Shown here: positions 17,677 through 27,310 of the stretch, in pieces
Position numbering within the stretch: position 1 is the stretch's first letter
Layout of the letters: every line of letters starts with the position of its first letter
Assembly: GCF_013403975.1 (NCBI RefSeq)
Contig: NZ_JABFDH010000003.1
Coordinates: forward strand, 496,001 to 560,000
DNA length: 64,000 bases
Origin: Winogradskyella ursingii
GTDB lineage: Bacteria; Bacteroidota; Bacteroidia; Flavobacteriales; Flavobacteriaceae
Direction of reading: 5' to 3'
Translations under genes and position numbers: made by a program
Notes under the pieces: generated by a model
Seen by the model: the letters and a program-made list of their open reading frames with translations, nothing else
Database searches by the model: none
What the model was told of the DNA's origin: nothing

Positions 17677-17700
17677 GAAAAATTCGGGTTTTAATTGTTT

Positions 17701-17708
17701 GAAAGCTA
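17701..17708 (-). promoter_or_regulatory. candidate -7 box for the BKACE-GNAT-ATPgrasp operon
   Basis: The minus strand reads TAGCTTTC, one base from TAnnTTTG, about 25 bases before the BKACE ATG and downstream of the dnaK terminator. No clear TTG -33 element is seen at the right distance, so this is a weak call. Confidence 0.35.
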
Positions 17709-17778
17709 AATTAAAAATTTCATACTTAATGATATGCTCGATTAAATGATATATTGCTCTATAAGAGGTACGAAAACA

Positions 17779-17810
17779 AAAAACGCAATCAACTTAATGA
17801 TTGCGTTTTT
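17779..17810 (-). terminator. rho-independent terminator downstream of dnaK
   Basis: A perfect 13-base stem AAAAACGCAATCA (17779-17791) / TGATTGCGTTTTT (17798-17810) with a 6-base loop. On the minus strand the stem ends in a T-run, as needed to end dnaK transcription before the BKACE promoter. Confidence 0.8.
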
Positions 17811-17880
17811 ATGAAAAATATTATTAAGCTTAAGTTTTTGTATCTAACGATAATTTGACTTAGCTTAGAATATCTGTTTC

Positions 17881-17915
17881 AATCGAGTTTCATTTTTTTT
17901 TTACAAAACTCGATT
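17881..17915. repeat. stem-loop immediately 3' of dnaK
   Basis: Perfect 10-base inverted repeat AATCGAGTTT (17881-17890) / AAACTCGATT (17906-17915) around an A/T-rich 15-base loop, 7 bases past the dnaK stop codon. There is no T-run after it, so it is more likely a 3'-end stabiliser or part of a two-step terminator than a classical terminator. Confidence 0.6.
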
Positions 17916-17921
17916 CTATGT

Positions 17922-19841
17922 TTACTTTACTTCTTCAAAATCTACATCTTCAACATCACTACCGTCACCAGCAGCTTGTCCTTTTGCTCCTGCCCCTGCA
18001 TCTGTTGGACCACCTTCTGGTGCTCCGCCTCCTGCTTCGGCTTGGGCTTTGTACATTTCTTCACTAGCTGTTTTCCAAGCTTCGTTTATTTTCTCTAAAG
18101 CTGGGTCAATGACCGCTATATCTTTAGTCTCATAAGCTTTTTTCAACTCTTCAAGTGCTTCTTCAATTGGCTTTTTCTTATCATCGGATAATTTATCACC
18201 AAATTCTTTTAGCTGACTTTCAGTTTGGAAAATCATAGCATCAGCTGCATTCAACTTATCAGCTGTTTCTTTAGCTTTTGCATCTGCTTCTGCATTTGCT
18301 TCAGCCTCTTGCTTCATCTTTTGGATTTCCTCTTCTGTCAACCCAGATGATGCCTCAATTCTGATATCCTGAGATTTGCCAGTAGCTTTATCTGTTGCAG
18401 ATACTTTAATAATACCGTTTGCATCAATATCAAAAGTTACTTCAATCTGAGGTGTTCCTCTTTTGGCTGGTGGAATACCATCTAAATGGAAACGACCGAT
18501 CGTTTTGTTATCTGCCGCCATTGGACGCTCACCTTGTAATACGTGAATTTCCACTGATGGCTGATTATCTGCCGCTGTTGAGAACACCTGTGATTTCTTC
18601 GTCGGAATCGTAGTGTTGGCCTCAATTAGCTTAGTCATTACATTACCCATGGTTTCAATACCTAGAGACAATGGTGTAACATCCAATAAAAGCACATCTT
18701 TTACATCACCTGTAAGTACACCACCCTGTATCGCAGCTCCTAAAGCAACAACTTCATCAGGGTTTACACCTTTACTTGGTGCTTTCCCAAAGAACTTTTC
18801 TACAGCTGTTTGTACTGCTGGAATTCTTGTAGAACCACCAACTAAGATAATCTCATCAATATCTGACTTTGACAATCCCGCTGCTTTTAAAGCTGTTTCA
18901 CAAGGCTCAATAGTACGTCTTACTAAATCGTCAATTAACTGTTCAAATTTAGAACGTGTTAATGTACGCACCAAGTGCTTTGGTCCACTTGCCGTAGCCG
19001 TTACATAAGGTAAGTTGATTTCAGTTTGAGCTGAAGATGATAATTCAATCTTCGCTTTTTCGGCAGCCTCCTTCAATCTTTGTAAAGCCATTGGGTCTTT
19101 ACGCAAATCAATATCTTCATCTTTTTTAAACTCATCTGCCAACCAATCGATGATTCTCTCATCGATATCGTCACCACCTAAGTGTGTATCACCATCTGTT
19201 GATAATACTTCAAATACTCCATCACCTAATTCAAGAATAGAGACATCATGTGTACCACCACCAAAATCAAATACTACGATTTTCTGGTCTGTACCTTTTT
19301 TGTCCATACCATAAGCCAATGCCGCTGCGGTAGGCTCATTAATAATTCGCTCTACTTTTAATCCTGCAATTTCACCAGCTTCTTTTGTGGCTTGACGTTG
19401 CGAATCATTGAAATAAGCAGGTACTGTAATTACAGCTCTGTTTACATCTGTACCCAAATAATCTTCGGCAGTCTTCTTCATTTTTTGAAGAATCATTGCA
19501 GAAAGTTCCTGTGGTGTGTATAAACGACCATCTACATCCACACGTGGAGTATCATTGTCACCTTTTACCACTTTATATGGCACACGTTCTGCTTCTTTTT
19601 TAGATTCAGAATATTTGTTACCCATAAAACGTTTAATAGAATAAACTGTTTTTGTTGGGTTGGTTACCGCCTGCCTTTTTGCGGGATCACCAACTTTAAT
19701 TTCACCACCTTCTACAAAGGCAATGACAGAAGGAGTCGTTCGCTTACCTTCTGCGTTTGGGATTACAACTGGCTCATTACCTTCCATTACAGAAACGCAA
19801 GAGTTGGTTGTACCTAAATCAATTCCAATAATCTTACTCAT
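17922..19841 (-). CDS. dnaK: chaperone DnaK (Hsp70)
   Basis: 639 residues, normal length for DnaK. The N-terminal ATPase domain begins [13 protein letters not shown], with [11 protein letters not shown] phosphate-2 and [10 protein letters not shown] adenosine motifs; the interdomain linker [13 protein letters not shown] is intact. The substrate-binding domain and a Gly/Ala-rich lid tail ending [11 protein letters not shown] follow. It folds and refolds proteins with DnaJ and GrpE using ATP. It is monocistronic: no dnaJ or grpE is adjacent. The 240-base upstream region holds a 13-base palindrome and a leader hairpin; the downstream side has two stem-loops. Confidence 0.98.
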   Translation of the reverse strand: MSKIIGIDLGTTNSCVSVMEGNEPVVIPNAEGKRTTPSVIAFVEGGEIKVGDPAKRQAVTNPTKTVYSIKRFMGNKYSESKKEAERVPYKVVKGDNDTPRVDVDGRLYTPQELSAMILQKMKKTAEDYLGTDVNRAVITVPAYFNDSQRQATKEAGEIAGLKVERIINEPTAAALAYGMDKKGTDQKIVVFDFGGGTHDVSILELGDGVFEVLSTDGDTHLGGDDIDERIIDWLADEFKKDEDIDLRKDPMALQRLKEAAEKAKIELSSSAQTEINLPYVTATASGPKHLVRTLTRSKFEQLIDDLVRRTIEPCETALKAAGLSKSDIDEIILVGGSTRIPAVQTAVEKFFGKAPSKGVNPDEVVALGAAIQGGVLTGDVKDVLLLDVTPLSLGIETMGNVMTKLIEANTTIPTKKSQVFSTAADNQPSVEIHVLQGERPMAADNKTIGRFHLDGIPPAKRGTPQIEVTFDIDANGIIKVSATDKATGKSQDIRIEASSGLTEEEIQKMKQEAEANAEADAKAKETADKLNAADAMIFQTESQLKEFGDKLSDDKKKPIEEALEELKKAYETKDIAVIDPALEKINEAWKTASEEMYKAQAEAGGGAPEGGPTDAGAGAKGQAAGDGSDVEDVDFEEVK

Positions 19842-19860
19842 AATTATATTGTGTTATTAG

Positions 19861-19878
19861 TTTCCGCTGTTGCGGAAA
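19861..19878. promoter_or_regulatory. hairpin in the dnaK 5' leader
   Basis: TTTCCGC (19861-19867) and GCGGAAA (19872-19878) form a perfect 7-base stem with a 4-base loop, 20 bases before the dnaK ATG. It could act in mRNA stability or temperature-dependent translation. Only the inverted repeat is seen; the role is inferred. Confidence 0.45.
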
Positions 19879-19945
19879 TATCGTGTTATAAATTGTTTTA
19901 ATTTTCGATTAGAATGAGTCAATGATTATGCCATGACAAAAAATA

Positions 19946-19958
19946 TGACATCATGTCA
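19946..19958. promoter_or_regulatory. palindrome upstream of dnaK, candidate operator
   Basis: Perfect 13-base palindrome TGACATCATGTCA, with another ATGACA copy 12 bases to its left at 19934-19939. It lies about 105 bases before the dnaK start. It is not a CIRCE element. A stress-regulator site is possible; no regulator is identified. Confidence 0.4.
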
Positions 19959-20077
19959 GAAATTTATTTTAAACAAAATATAATGCACCCGAAGGTTTGG
20001 TATGGCGTTTGCTACTAAAAACACTAATGATCATATGGATGCACCATTTGAAATAATAAACCATTAAATATTTATCC

Positions 20078-20584
20078 ATGAAACGTATATTATCTTTTAT
20101 TACCGTATTTACTTTGTTACTAACTGCCTGTGAAGGACCTCAAGGCCCTCCTGGTTTTGACGGTTTTGATGGTGAAGATGGCGGTATTTTAGTATCAAAT
20201 GCTTTTGAAATTGAATTAGATTTTAATGAGAGTAATGATTATTCTTTTACTGAACCATACGGTTTTGAGGTATTCCCTACCGATGTTACCTTAGTATATA
20301 TTCTTTGGGAAACTTTAGACGATGGTACTCAAATATGGCGCCCTCTTCCACAATTTGTTCAGTTTAATGATGGAAACCTTATCTACAATTACGACTTTAC
20401 ACAAACTGATGTTCGATTTTTTCTTGAAGGAACAACCAACTTTGCTACATTAGATTCAAGTTTTACAGACGCTCAGACTTTTAGAGTTGTTGTGGTGCCT
20501 GCTGATAATGTTGGCAGATTAGACTTGTCTGACCTTAATGCTGTAATGCAAGCCTACAATATTACAGAATTCCAGAAACGTTAG
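20078..20584 (+). CDS. collagen-like lipoprotein, function unknown
   Basis: 168 residues. A short lipoprotein signal with lipobox LTAC places it on a membrane, and mature residues open with a collagen-like Gly-x-y run (EGPQGPPGFDGFDGEDGG) of about six triplets. The rest is acidic and beta-rich, with no domain I can name. Similar small collagen-motif lipoproteins are common in Bacteroidota. A strong terminator follows at 20616, so it is probably transcribed alone. Divergent from dnaK. Confidence 0.75.
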   Translation: MKRILSFITVFTLLLTACEGPQGPPGFDGFDGEDGGILVSNAFEIELDFNESNDYSFTEPYGFEVFPTDVTLVYILWETLDDGTQIWRPLPQFVQFNDGNLIYNYDFTQTDVRFFLEGTTNFATLDSSFTDAQTFRVVVVPADNVGRLDLSDLNAVMQAYNITEFQKR

Positions 20585-20615
20585 ACATAAAGGGAAATTT
20601 ATAAATTTTACAATT

Positions 20616-20659
20616 CAGTTTTGGATTCTTTTTTCAATAGAATCCAAAACTGTTTTTTT
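20616..20659 (+). terminator. rho-independent terminator after the collagen-like lipoprotein gene
   Basis: A perfect 13-base stem CAGTTTTGGATTC (20616-20628) / GAATCCAAAACTG (20640-20652), 11-base loop, then a run of seven T. Confidence 0.9.
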
Positions 20660-20682
20660 ATAACTTCATTCCAAACATAATG

Positions 20683-20690
20683 TATATTTG
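20683..20690 (+). promoter_or_regulatory. -7 promoter box for sdaA
   Basis: TATATTTG matches TAnnTTTG and lies 22 bases before the sdaA ATG, right after the upstream terminator. No TTG is seen 19-21 bases further up. Confidence 0.5.
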
Positions 20691-20712
20691 TATGTACTAA
20701 AAATGCCTTAAT

Positions 20713-22137
20713 ATGGAATGTATTTCTGTCTTCGATATGCTTAAAATAGGTGTAGGTCCTTCTAGTTCACATACACTTGGACCATGGCGTGCGGCGGAAC
20801 GTTGGATAAAAGAGTTAAAATCCCAGAATCGTTTTGAAAAAGTAGAACATATTACTGTAGATTTATTTGGGTCGCTCTCGTTAACAGGAAAAGGGCATGC
20901 TACGGATTATGCAGTAATGCTAGGGTTAAGCGGTGCGGATCCTGAGCGAATTCCTGTGGAAGATATCGATGGAATTATCTCTAATATCAAAAATACAGAG
21001 GAACTCAGTTTCAATAATGAACTTACACTAAATTTCAATCCGAAAACAGATATTATTTTCAACAGAAAATTTTTACCGTTCCATTCTAACGGCATGACTT
21101 TTACCGCCTTAATCAAAGGCAGAATATATAAATCTACCTACTACTCTATTGGTGGTGGTTTTGTAGTGCAAGAAGAGCGAAAAAATTCTAAAGCCAATAA
21201 GCTCATTTTTTATTGCACTTTTCCTTATCCAATTGAAAACGGTGCAGAATTATTAAAAGTCTGTAACCAGCTTCAACTTCCAATTTCTGGAGTTGTTTTG
21301 GAAAATGAAAAGTCAATCAGATCAAATGAAACAATTGATTTTGAACTTAATCGAATTTGGGAAACCATGCTAGAATGCATGTATGTTGGTTGCCATACCG
21401 AAGGTAATCTGCCTGGTGGATTAAATGTGAGACGTCGTGCTTTTGATATGCATCAAAAACTAATAGGCGATACTACTTATAATAATCCTGTAGAATGGCT
21501 AGATACGATCAGGAACACTGAAGTAAAGTTCAGGCAAATTCTTAAATGGGTGAGCTGTTTTGCACTAGCTGTAAACGAAGTTAACGCATCCTTAGGTCGC
21601 GTTGTCACGGCTCCGACAAATGGCAGTGCAGGTGTAATTCCTGCAGTATTAATGTATTATTTAGTAATTGAGAACCATGATGCCAATTTTGATGATATCA
21701 AAAAATTCTTGCTAGTCGCTGGTGAAATTGGCAGTATCTTTAAAAAAGGAGCTACCATAAGTGCCGCGATGGGAGGATGCCAGGCAGAAATTGGTGTGTC
21801 TTCTGCAATGGCAGCAGCAGCATTATGTGAGGTAATGGGTGGCACTCCAGAACAATCTGTTGTAGCTGCGGAAATCGCAATGGAACATCATTTGGGCCTC
21901 ACCTGTGACCCAATTGGCGGGTTGGTGCAAATTCCATGCATAGAGCGCAACGCGATGGGTGCAATTAAAGCAATTAATGCTGCCGAACTTGCTCTAGATA
22001 CGGACCCTAACAACGTTAAAGTGCCTTTGGATAAAGTAGTTGCCACCATGTGGGAAACCGCAAAGGATATGAATACAAAGTATAAAGAAACATCAGAAGG
22101 CGGTTTGGCTGTTGGTGTTAATATGTCAGATTGTTAA
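20713..22137 (+). CDS. sdaA: L-serine ammonia-lyase, single-chain iron-sulfur type
   Basis: 474 residues, full length for the fused alpha/beta enzyme. The N-terminal beta domain has the SSSHT motif ([11 protein letters not shown]); the catalytic alpha domain carries the [4Fe-4S] cysteines C356 (GGCQAEIG), C398 (LTCDPIGG) and C409 (IPCIERNA). The chain ends in C474, matching the C-terminal 'tail-in-mouth' cysteine known from the Legionella enzyme. It deaminates L-serine to pyruvate and ammonia in the cytoplasm and is oxygen-sensitive. Transcribed alone, convergent with the NTF2-like gene. Confidence 0.96.
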   Translation: MECISVFDMLKIGVGPSSSHTLGPWRAAERWIKELKSQNRFEKVEHITVDLFGSLSLTGKGHATDYAVMLGLSGADPERIPVEDIDGIISNIKNTEELSFNNELTLNFNPKTDIIFNRKFLPFHSNGMTFTALIKGRIYKSTYYSIGGGFVVQEERKNSKANKLIFYCTFPYPIENGAELLKVCNQLQLPISGVVLENEKSIRSNETIDFELNRIWETMLECMYVGCHTEGNLPGGLNVRRRAFDMHQKLIGDTTYNNPVEWLDTIRNTEVKFRQILKWVSCFALAVNEVNASLGRVVTAPTNGSAGVIPAVLMYYLVIENHDANFDDIKKFLLVAGEIGSIFKKGATISAAMGGCQAEIGVSSAMAAAALCEVMGGTPEQSVVAAEIAMEHHLGLTCDPIGGLVQIPCIERNAMGAIKAINAAELALDTDPNNVKVPLDKVVATMWETAKDMNTKYKETSEGGLAVGVNMSDC

Positions 22138-22201
22138 ACTTTTAGAAAATGACTAACGCAATCTCATTTAAGAATTCTTACTGGTCTAAAAATTTAATAC
22201 T

Positions 22202-22660
22202 CTAACCTTTACATCCTTCTCTCCTTCTCGTATCTACCAAATAAATAATCTTCCATTCTTCATTTTCTTTTACTAATTGAAAAGAATTGACTCCACAATG
22301 ACTAAAGTTACCATTAAACCAAAACTCATAAGGTGTCCAGGCATTGGCCATATTACCATCTATTTTTATATTGAAGTCCAATAGTTTCTCTTCAAAAGTG
22401 TTCTCTTTTGGAATACTCGAAATACTATTCACAAATTGATCATAGGTGCTTTCACTTAAAACAGTTTCACCTTGTTGATTTATTGAAACGGATTGCATAT
22501 TAATATTTCCTTTCGCAAAAGTTCTTAACGCTACAGAATCTTGCCTGTGGAAAGCCTCAAAAAACTCAATTATGGTGGTTTTTACTTTGTCAGTTTCAGA
22601 GTTTTGAGCATTTAAACCAAAACTTAAAATCAGAGCTACGGCGATAAATGTATTTTTCAT
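22202..22660 (-). CDS. secreted NTF2/SnoaL-like protein (DUF4440-like)
   Basis: 152 residues with a signal peptide ending near FGLNAQ. The mature part has the cone-shaped alpha+beta pattern of the NTF2 superfamily: IIEFFEAFHRQDSVALRTFAKG at the start, then strands including NAWTPYEFWFNG and a closing WKIIYLVDTRR. Typical of periplasmic SnoaL-like proteins of unknown substrate in Flavobacteriia. Convergent with sdaA and divergent from panB. No catalytic residues can be assigned. Confidence 0.75.
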   Translation of the reverse strand: MKNTFIAVALILSFGLNAQNSETDKVKTTIIEFFEAFHRQDSVALRTFAKGNINMQSVSINQQGETVLSESTYDQFVNSISSIPKENTFEEKLLDFNIKIDGNMANAWTPYEFWFNGNFSHCGVNSFQLVKENEEWKIIYLVDTRRREGCKG

Positions 22661-22765
22661 TTATTAATTTTTAATGGAAATAGCTTTCATTTCCTTATTT
22701 ATAGAAGGTATTATTTAATAATATAACAAATCTCGCTATTTTTACAGCACACTAATTTAATCAAT

Positions 22766-23584
22766 ATGTCAGTAGCAAAGAAAGAATATAAAAGAATTAC
22801 AGTAAAAACTTTGGTGGATATGAAATCCAAGGGAGAAAAGATATCCATGCTTACTGCCTATGATTACACTATGGCAAAAATTGTTGACGGTGCTGGTATA
22901 GATGTTATACTTGTTGGCGATTCTGCCAGTAATGTCATGGCAGGCCATGAGACTACCTTGCCTATTACACTCGATCATATGATATACCACGCCTCTGCCG
23001 TGGTAAGAGCAATTGATCGCTCATTAGTTGTTGTAGATTTACCGTTTGGAAGCTATCAAAGTGATCCAAAGGAAGCACTGCGTTCTGCTATAAGAATAAT
23101 GAAGGAGTCTGGTGGACATGCCGTTAAAATGGAAGGAGGAAAAGAAGTAAAAGACTCGATAAAACGAATATTAAATGCTGGAATTCCAGTAATGGGACAT
23201 TTAGGTTTAACACCGCAATCGATTTATAAATTTGGAACTTATACTGTGAGAGCAAAAGAAGAGCAAGAAGCACTCCAACTGAAAGAAGATGCTATAATGC
23301 TTGAAAAAATGGGTTGCTTCGGTATTGTACTCGAAAAAATTCCTGCAGCTTTGGCAAAACAAGTTGCAGAGAGTGTTTCTATTCCTGTAATTGGCATTGG
23401 AGCTGGAGATGGTGTGGACGGTCAGGTTCTAGTGTTACATGATATGTTAGGGATGACACATGAATTTAATCCAAGATTTCTAAGACGGTATATGAATCTT
23501 TACGAAGACATGACCAAAGCCATTTCGAAATATGTCGAGGATGTGAAGTCTGAAGATTTTCCTAATGAAGAGGAGCAGTATTAG
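22766..23584 (+). CDS. panB: 3-methyl-2-oxobutanoate hydroxymethyltransferase
   Basis: 272 residues, the normal PanB length. TIM-barrel markers: [12 protein letters not shown] at the start, Mg-binding VGDSASNV and DLPFGSY aspartates, KMEGG, and GHLGLTPQS. It transfers a hydroxymethyl group from 5,10-methylene-THF to 2-oxoisovalerate, the first step of pantothenate synthesis. It stands alone here (no panC or panD nearby), followed by a short tandem repeat and a pseudouridine synthase gene that may share its transcript. Confidence 0.97.
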   Translation: MSVAKKEYKRITVKTLVDMKSKGEKISMLTAYDYTMAKIVDGAGIDVILVGDSASNVMAGHETTLPITLDHMIYHASAVVRAIDRSLVVVDLPFGSYQSDPKEALRSAIRIMKESGGHAVKMEGGKEVKDSIKRILNAGIPVMGHLGLTPQSIYKFGTYTVRAKEEQEALQLKEDAIMLEKMGCFGIVLEKIPAALAKQVAESVSIPVIGIGAGDGVDGQVLVLHDMLGMTHEFNPRFLRRYMNLYEDMTKAISKYVEDVKSEDFPNEEEQY

Positions 23585-23588
23585 GTTT

Positions 23589-23624
23589 CAGTATTCAGTC
23601 GCAGTATTCAGTCACAGTATGTAG
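23589..23624 (+). repeat. 13-base tandem repeat between panB and the pseudouridine synthase gene
   Basis: Two copies of CAGTATTCAGTC followed by G or A, plus a partial third copy, with a period of 13 bases (23589, 23602, 23615). It is non-coding. The repeat fills the spacer right after the panB stop. Confidence 0.8.
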
Positions 23625-23663
23625 AAGTCTCTTCGGAAAAATTCGTGAAAATTAGTATAATTC

Positions 23664-24365
23664 GTGTCAAATAAAATCCTTTCAAATAAAAACAATCTTC
23701 AAGTTATTTACGAGGACAATCACATCATCGTAGTTAACAAAAGAGCTGGTGATATAGTACAAGGTGACAAAACGGGTGATAAACCATTGAGTGAGGTTGT
23801 AAAAAGCTATTTGGCAGTAAAATACAACAAACCTGGCAATGTCTATTTGGGAGTGGTTCACCGATTGGATAGACCAACTACAGGTATCGTTTTATTCTCC
23901 AAAACCAGTAAGGCCCTTCCACGACTGAATAAACTTTTTGCGGAAAAAAAAGCAAAAAAAACCTATTGGGCATTAGTTAAGAATGCACCTCCAAAATCGG
24001 AAGACCAATTAGTTCATTATCTAAAAAAGAACCCGAAAAACAACAAATCTACCGCATTCGTAAAAGAAGTAGATGGTAGCAAAAAAGCAATTCTCCATTA
24101 TAAGATCATCAAAGAACTCGATAATTTTTTTCTGCTTGAGGTGAATTTAGAAACCGGAAGACATCATCAAATCAGGGTGCAACTTTCAACAATTGGCTGT
24201 CCAATAAAAGGGGATTTAAAATATAGTTTTGACAGAAGTAACAGAGATGCCAGCATCAGTTTACATGCACGCACGCTAAGTTTTATTCATCCTGTAAAAA
24301 AAGAAAAAATGCAGTTTACAGCACCGTTGCCCAATGAGAGTTTGTGGCAGGCATGTGAAGACTAA
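23664..24365 (+). CDS. RluA-family pseudouridine synthase
   Basis: 233 residues starting at GTG 23664; there is no ATG close to the conserved start IIVVNKRAGDIVQ. The catalytic motif reads HRLDRPTTGIVLF with the essential Asp; RHHQIRVQLS completes the RluA signature. There is no N-terminal S4 domain, so it resembles the short RluA/TruC-type enzymes. It isomerises uridine in rRNA or tRNA; the target position cannot be told from sequence. Its stop overlaps the stop of the convergent kinase gene by 4 bases. Confidence 0.9.
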   Translation: MSNKILSNKNNLQVIYEDNHIIVVNKRAGDIVQGDKTGDKPLSEVVKSYLAVKYNKPGNVYLGVVHRLDRPTTGIVLFSKTSKALPRLNKLFAEKKAKKTYWALVKNAPPKSEDQLVHYLKKNPKNNKSTAFVKEVDGSKKAILHYKIIKELDNFFLLEVNLETGRHHQIRVQLSTIGCPIKGDLKYSFDRSNRDASISLHARTLSFIHPVKKEKMQFTAPLPNESLWQACED

Positions 24366-25186
24366 ACAACTTTGTAAGGATACACCAAAGTTAAGACTGT
24401 GCCTTTTTCTGGCTGAGATTCTAAATTAAATGTCGCATTCACCAATTCTGCACGTTTCTTCATATTTATTAAGCCTGAACCGTGATTTGCCCGAGCTACT
24501 TCAAACCCGTTACCGTCATCCTTAACCTGAATAATCAACGATGATTCGTTATAATTAAGAACTACACTTAAATGTTCTGCTTCGGCATATTTTAAGGTAT
24601 TTGAAAAGAATTCCTGTAAAATTCTGAATAAAATGGTTTCGTCTTTTTTGTTTTCAAAAACCACTTTATCTCCTTCAGAAAACAACTCCGCTATTACCAA
24701 ACCTGATTTGTTGAGGCGCTTTACTTCATTTTCAACTGTAACTTCAAATCCTTGGTTAAAAATCACATCACTATTTAAGGATTTGGATAATGCCCTTACT
24801 TCGGTCAAGGAGTCATTTAAAGCTTGTGAAGCACTATCTACTTTAGGTTTTGCGCTTTCCCCAACAATTTTATTTACAGCCTTCATTTGCATAGAAGCCA
24901 CAGCCAATAACTGGCCCACATTGTCGTGCAGTTCCCTACCCACGTGTTTTAAGGTTTCCTCTTGAATTTCTTGTTGAGTTTTTACTAGCTCTTCATCAAA
25001 TTGTTGTTGTTGTTTTATTTTGTCCAATAACAATTGGTTTTTTCGTTTTTGAAACATAACAAAAAATAATACAAAAACTATTGTTACTGTTAAAACAAAA
25101 AATATAACATAAGAGATTAGAGCAATCTCTTCATTGCTTATTGTTTTTTGAATTGCAGCGTGTAAAGAAAGCCAAATGTATAGCAT
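24362..25186 (-). CDS. NarL-type sensor histidine kinase (HisKA_3), one transmembrane helix
   Basis: 274 residues. One TM helix (about 22-46), a coiled-coil linker rich in Gln/Lys, then the HisKA_3 dimerisation box GRELHDNVGQ with phospho-acceptor H87, and an HATPase_c domain (N-box FFSNTLKYAE, G1 DDGNGF, G2 GSGLINMKKRAE). Only about 20 residues precede the TM, so sensing probably depends on the partner. The 49-base overlap with the upstream membrane-protein gene suggests coupled translation. No response regulator is adjacent. Confidence 0.88.
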   Translation of the reverse strand: MLYIWLSLHAAIQKTISNEEIALISYVIFFVLTVTIVFVLFFVMFQKRKNQLLLDKIKQQQQFDEELVKTQQEIQEETLKHVGRELHDNVGQLLAVASMQMKAVNKIVGESAKPKVDSASQALNDSLTEVRALSKSLNSDVIFNQGFEVTVENEVKRLNKSGLVIAELFSEGDKVVFENKKDETILFRILQEFFSNTLKYAEAEHLSVVLNYNESSLIIQVKDDGNGFEVARANHGSGLINMKKRAELVNATFNLESQPEKGTVLTLVYPYKVV

Positions 25187-25833
25187 GAGTATAAAAGTAT
25201 ATTAGCGATTAGAAGATACAAACTTCTAAACTCAACAAAATTCTGATTAACTTCATAAAAATAACCATCAAAAATAAACAATGGAGCTACTCCCAGATAC
25301 CATAACAAAAGCCCTGAGCTTATATAAAATATAGGTGATTTATAAAAAAGCATAATTCTGTCACTATTTAAAACCTGTCTGTAATAAAGCATGACAAAAA
25401 GAAACACAATAATTGTAGCTAACAAAAAATTATAAGGTATGGATTTAATAAAAAAATCATCGGAAAATATAAAATACAATATCGAAAATATAACATAAGC
25501 TGTTGAAGAAAATCTGACAACCTTCTTAGATAAGTTATCGTCAATTACGCGCCAATAAAAAATACCAAACAATACAATTGAAGCTAACTCATACAAGTTA
25601 TACAACCACCTATTATAACAGAATACGCTATTTTTGATCCATATAAAAATTTCATTGTCATAGTTATATTGTAAGAGGAACCCATACATCCCTAAAGTTT
25701 CTACACACACAACAACCCACAGATACCAAACAAAAGGTCTTATTTTCTCACTTTTGGTCTTCAAGTAATAATAGGAGCCTGCTAAAGCCGCTATTAACTC
25801 TAATATATGAAAGGCAAATTCCTTTAAACCCAT
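25138..25833 (-). CDS. multi-pass membrane protein paired with the histidine kinase
   Basis: 231 residues with about seven hydrophobic segments spread across its whole length, no signal peptide and no named domain that I recognise. It has many aromatic residues (W, Y, F) in the membrane parts. The 3' end overlaps the histidine kinase gene by 49 bases, so the two are very probably made together, and this protein may supply the sensory membrane module that the short kinase lacks (inference). Confidence 0.7.
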   Translation of the reverse strand: MGLKEFAFHILELIAALAGSYYYLKTKSEKIRPFVWYLWVVVCVETLGMYGFLLQYNYDNEIFIWIKNSVFCYNRWLYNLYELASIVLFGIFYWRVIDDNLSKKVVRFSSTAYVIFSILYFIFSDDFFIKSIPYNFLLATIIVFLFVMLYYRQVLNSDRIMLFYKSPIFYISSGLLLWYLGVAPLFIFDGYFYEVNQNFVEFRSLYLLIANILLYSCYTFGFLYTLQFKKQ

Positions 25834-25857
25834 TTCTACTTTTCGCCAGCAGCTAAA

Positions 25858-26373
25858 TTACTGCGGATAATTAGCACTAGGCGGAACTCCGCTCCCTCCA
25901 TGATTTAACCCAGTTCCACCAGGTATATCTTTACCATCTCCCTGAGGAAAATAGAGCATGTTTCCTTCTGAAGTATTCTCATAACCTGTAGGGATAAAAA
26001 ACATAGTGGTCAAACCTGTTTCTGTATTCGTATTAGGATAAGAACCTAAATAAAGCCGTAAACCGTCAAGCATATACCCATTTTCTTTGGCCTGATTTTT
26101 GGCATAGGCAATATAATTTTCAATATTTTTAATTGCCCACCAAGACGAACGGTTATCACCACCATCAGTAGAGTTTTTAAAAAGTGAATCGTTGATAATA
26201 TTATGCTTCATATTATAAGCTCGATCCAAAACCTTCGCTTCTTTAGGTGAAATTAAACCTTTTGGTGTTGCTTCTGGCCCTTCCGCACCCATATCTGTAG
26301 ATGTACAACAAAAGAAATACATTGCCAACGCACCCAGAATAACACCCAGAACGAGTAATCCTAAATTTTTCAT
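25858..26373 (-). CDS. membrane-anchored protein of unknown function
   Basis: 171 residues: an N-terminal hydrophobic helix (about residues 4-22) ending in a CC pair, then a soluble part with an unusual Gly/Pro-rich tail (GGTGLNHGGSGVPPS). A central WWAIKNIENYIAYAKNQAKENGY helix and a DGLRLYLGSYP strand are the most structured pieces. The ending in FFCCTS could also be read as a lipobox, but the helix is longer than usual. Function unknown. It lies between the pxp operon and the kinase pair. Confidence 0.65.
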   Translation of the reverse strand: MKNLGLLVLGVILGALAMYFFCCTSTDMGAEGPEATPKGLISPKEAKVLDRAYNMKHNIINDSLFKNSTDGGDNRSSWWAIKNIENYIAYAKNQAKENGYMLDGLRLYLGSYPNTNTETGLTTMFFIPTGYENTSEGNMLYFPQGDGKDIPGGTGLNHGGSGVPPSANYPQ

Positions 26374-26457
26374 GTTAGTTAATTTTGATTAGTTAGATTG
26401 GTCTAAAGTATTGAATTTATTGTAGATATAAAACATTGAACTAAAGTTTTTCCTACG

Positions 26458-27309
26458 TCACCAACCGTTTCGTCTAAATTTTATGTGGTTTCCCGTTGTT
26501 TTTTGACTTATAATATTCATGGCTTTCTCAGTTAACTGCAATACACGAGGATAACCACCAGTCGTTTGGCAATCTCGCATTAATATAATTAATCCGCCAG
26601 AAGGTGTTAACTGAACCGTACCCGGTAATACAGGCGATGTAAGTATAGGCTTCAAGTTGTTTTGAAATAGTTCCTCTAATTGATAAGCCATACGGCTGTT
26701 GTTCTTTGATACGGTTAATTCTGAATTGAAAAGCTGTTTCTGTAATTTTTTGGACAAATGCTGAAATTCAGGCCCCTCAGTGACCTCCAATTCCGTTGAA
26801 TTTAAAATTGAAGTATCATACTTCACGTTTGCTTTAGTATCGTTAAATTCCGATTGAACTGAGCGGAACATAAGACTATCGTTTTTCTGAAGCTTAAACG
26901 ATTTGGTGATAGCTTGATACATACTCTGACTTCCAAGTACAACATCAGATTTAAAGCCTCCCTCAATAGCCAAATAAGTTCTAAATCCATTCTGCATCTT
27001 TCCAAAACTTAACACCTCGTCTTTTTTCAATGAAATAATTTTTCGAGAGTCCACTGAAATGCCGTTAACCGATGGCTGTAAATCCGCTCCAGCAATGGCA
27101 ACATGTGCTGGTTGCTTAAATTTTAACTTTACACCTGTCATTGTCATTTCTAATACAGCCGCACTAGAGTTGTTTCCCAAAAGCATATTGGCCAATTTGC
27201 CAGAATACCGATCCATAACACCAGAAACAGGAACTCCATATTGCCTAAATCCGTCTCTGCCCATATCTTGGATAGTAGTATAAAAACCAGGATCTAAAAC
27301 CGTAATCAT
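26458..27309 (-). CDS. pxpC: 5-oxoprolinase subunit PxpC (KipA-like, biotin-dependent carboxyltransferase fold)
   Basis: 283 residues. The carboxyltransferase C/D-type domain starts TVLDPGFYTTIQDMGRDGFRQ, with GVPVSGVMDRYS and later SGGLIILMRDCQTTGGYPR, all typical of KipA/PxpC. Together with PxpA and PxpB it forms the prokaryotic 5-oxoprolinase, which opens pyroglutamate to glutamate using ATP. It begins one base after the pxpB stop and is the last gene of the operon. Confidence 0.93.
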   Translation of the reverse strand: MITVLDPGFYTTIQDMGRDGFRQYGVPVSGVMDRYSGKLANMLLGNNSSAAVLEMTMTGVKLKFKQPAHVAIAGADLQPSVNGISVDSRKIISLKKDEVLSFGKMQNGFRTYLAIEGGFKSDVVLGSQSMYQAITKSFKLQKNDSLMFRSVQSEFNDTKANVKYDTSILNSTELEVTEGPEFQHLSKKLQKQLFNSELTVSKNNSRMAYQLEELFQNNLKPILTSPVLPGTVQLTPSGGLIILMRDCQTTGGYPRVLQLTEKAMNIISQKTTGNHIKFRRNGW

Positions 27310-27310
27310 A

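Noticed and set aside
18613..19008. 131-residue ORF antisense to dnaK
   Set aside because: It mirrors the conserved dnaK coding frame and has no independent signal; long antisense shadows are expected opposite conserved genes.
23589..23624. Tandem repeat read as a CRISPR-like array
   Set aside because: Unit is 13 bases with no spacers and fewer than three copies; it is a simple tandem repeat.
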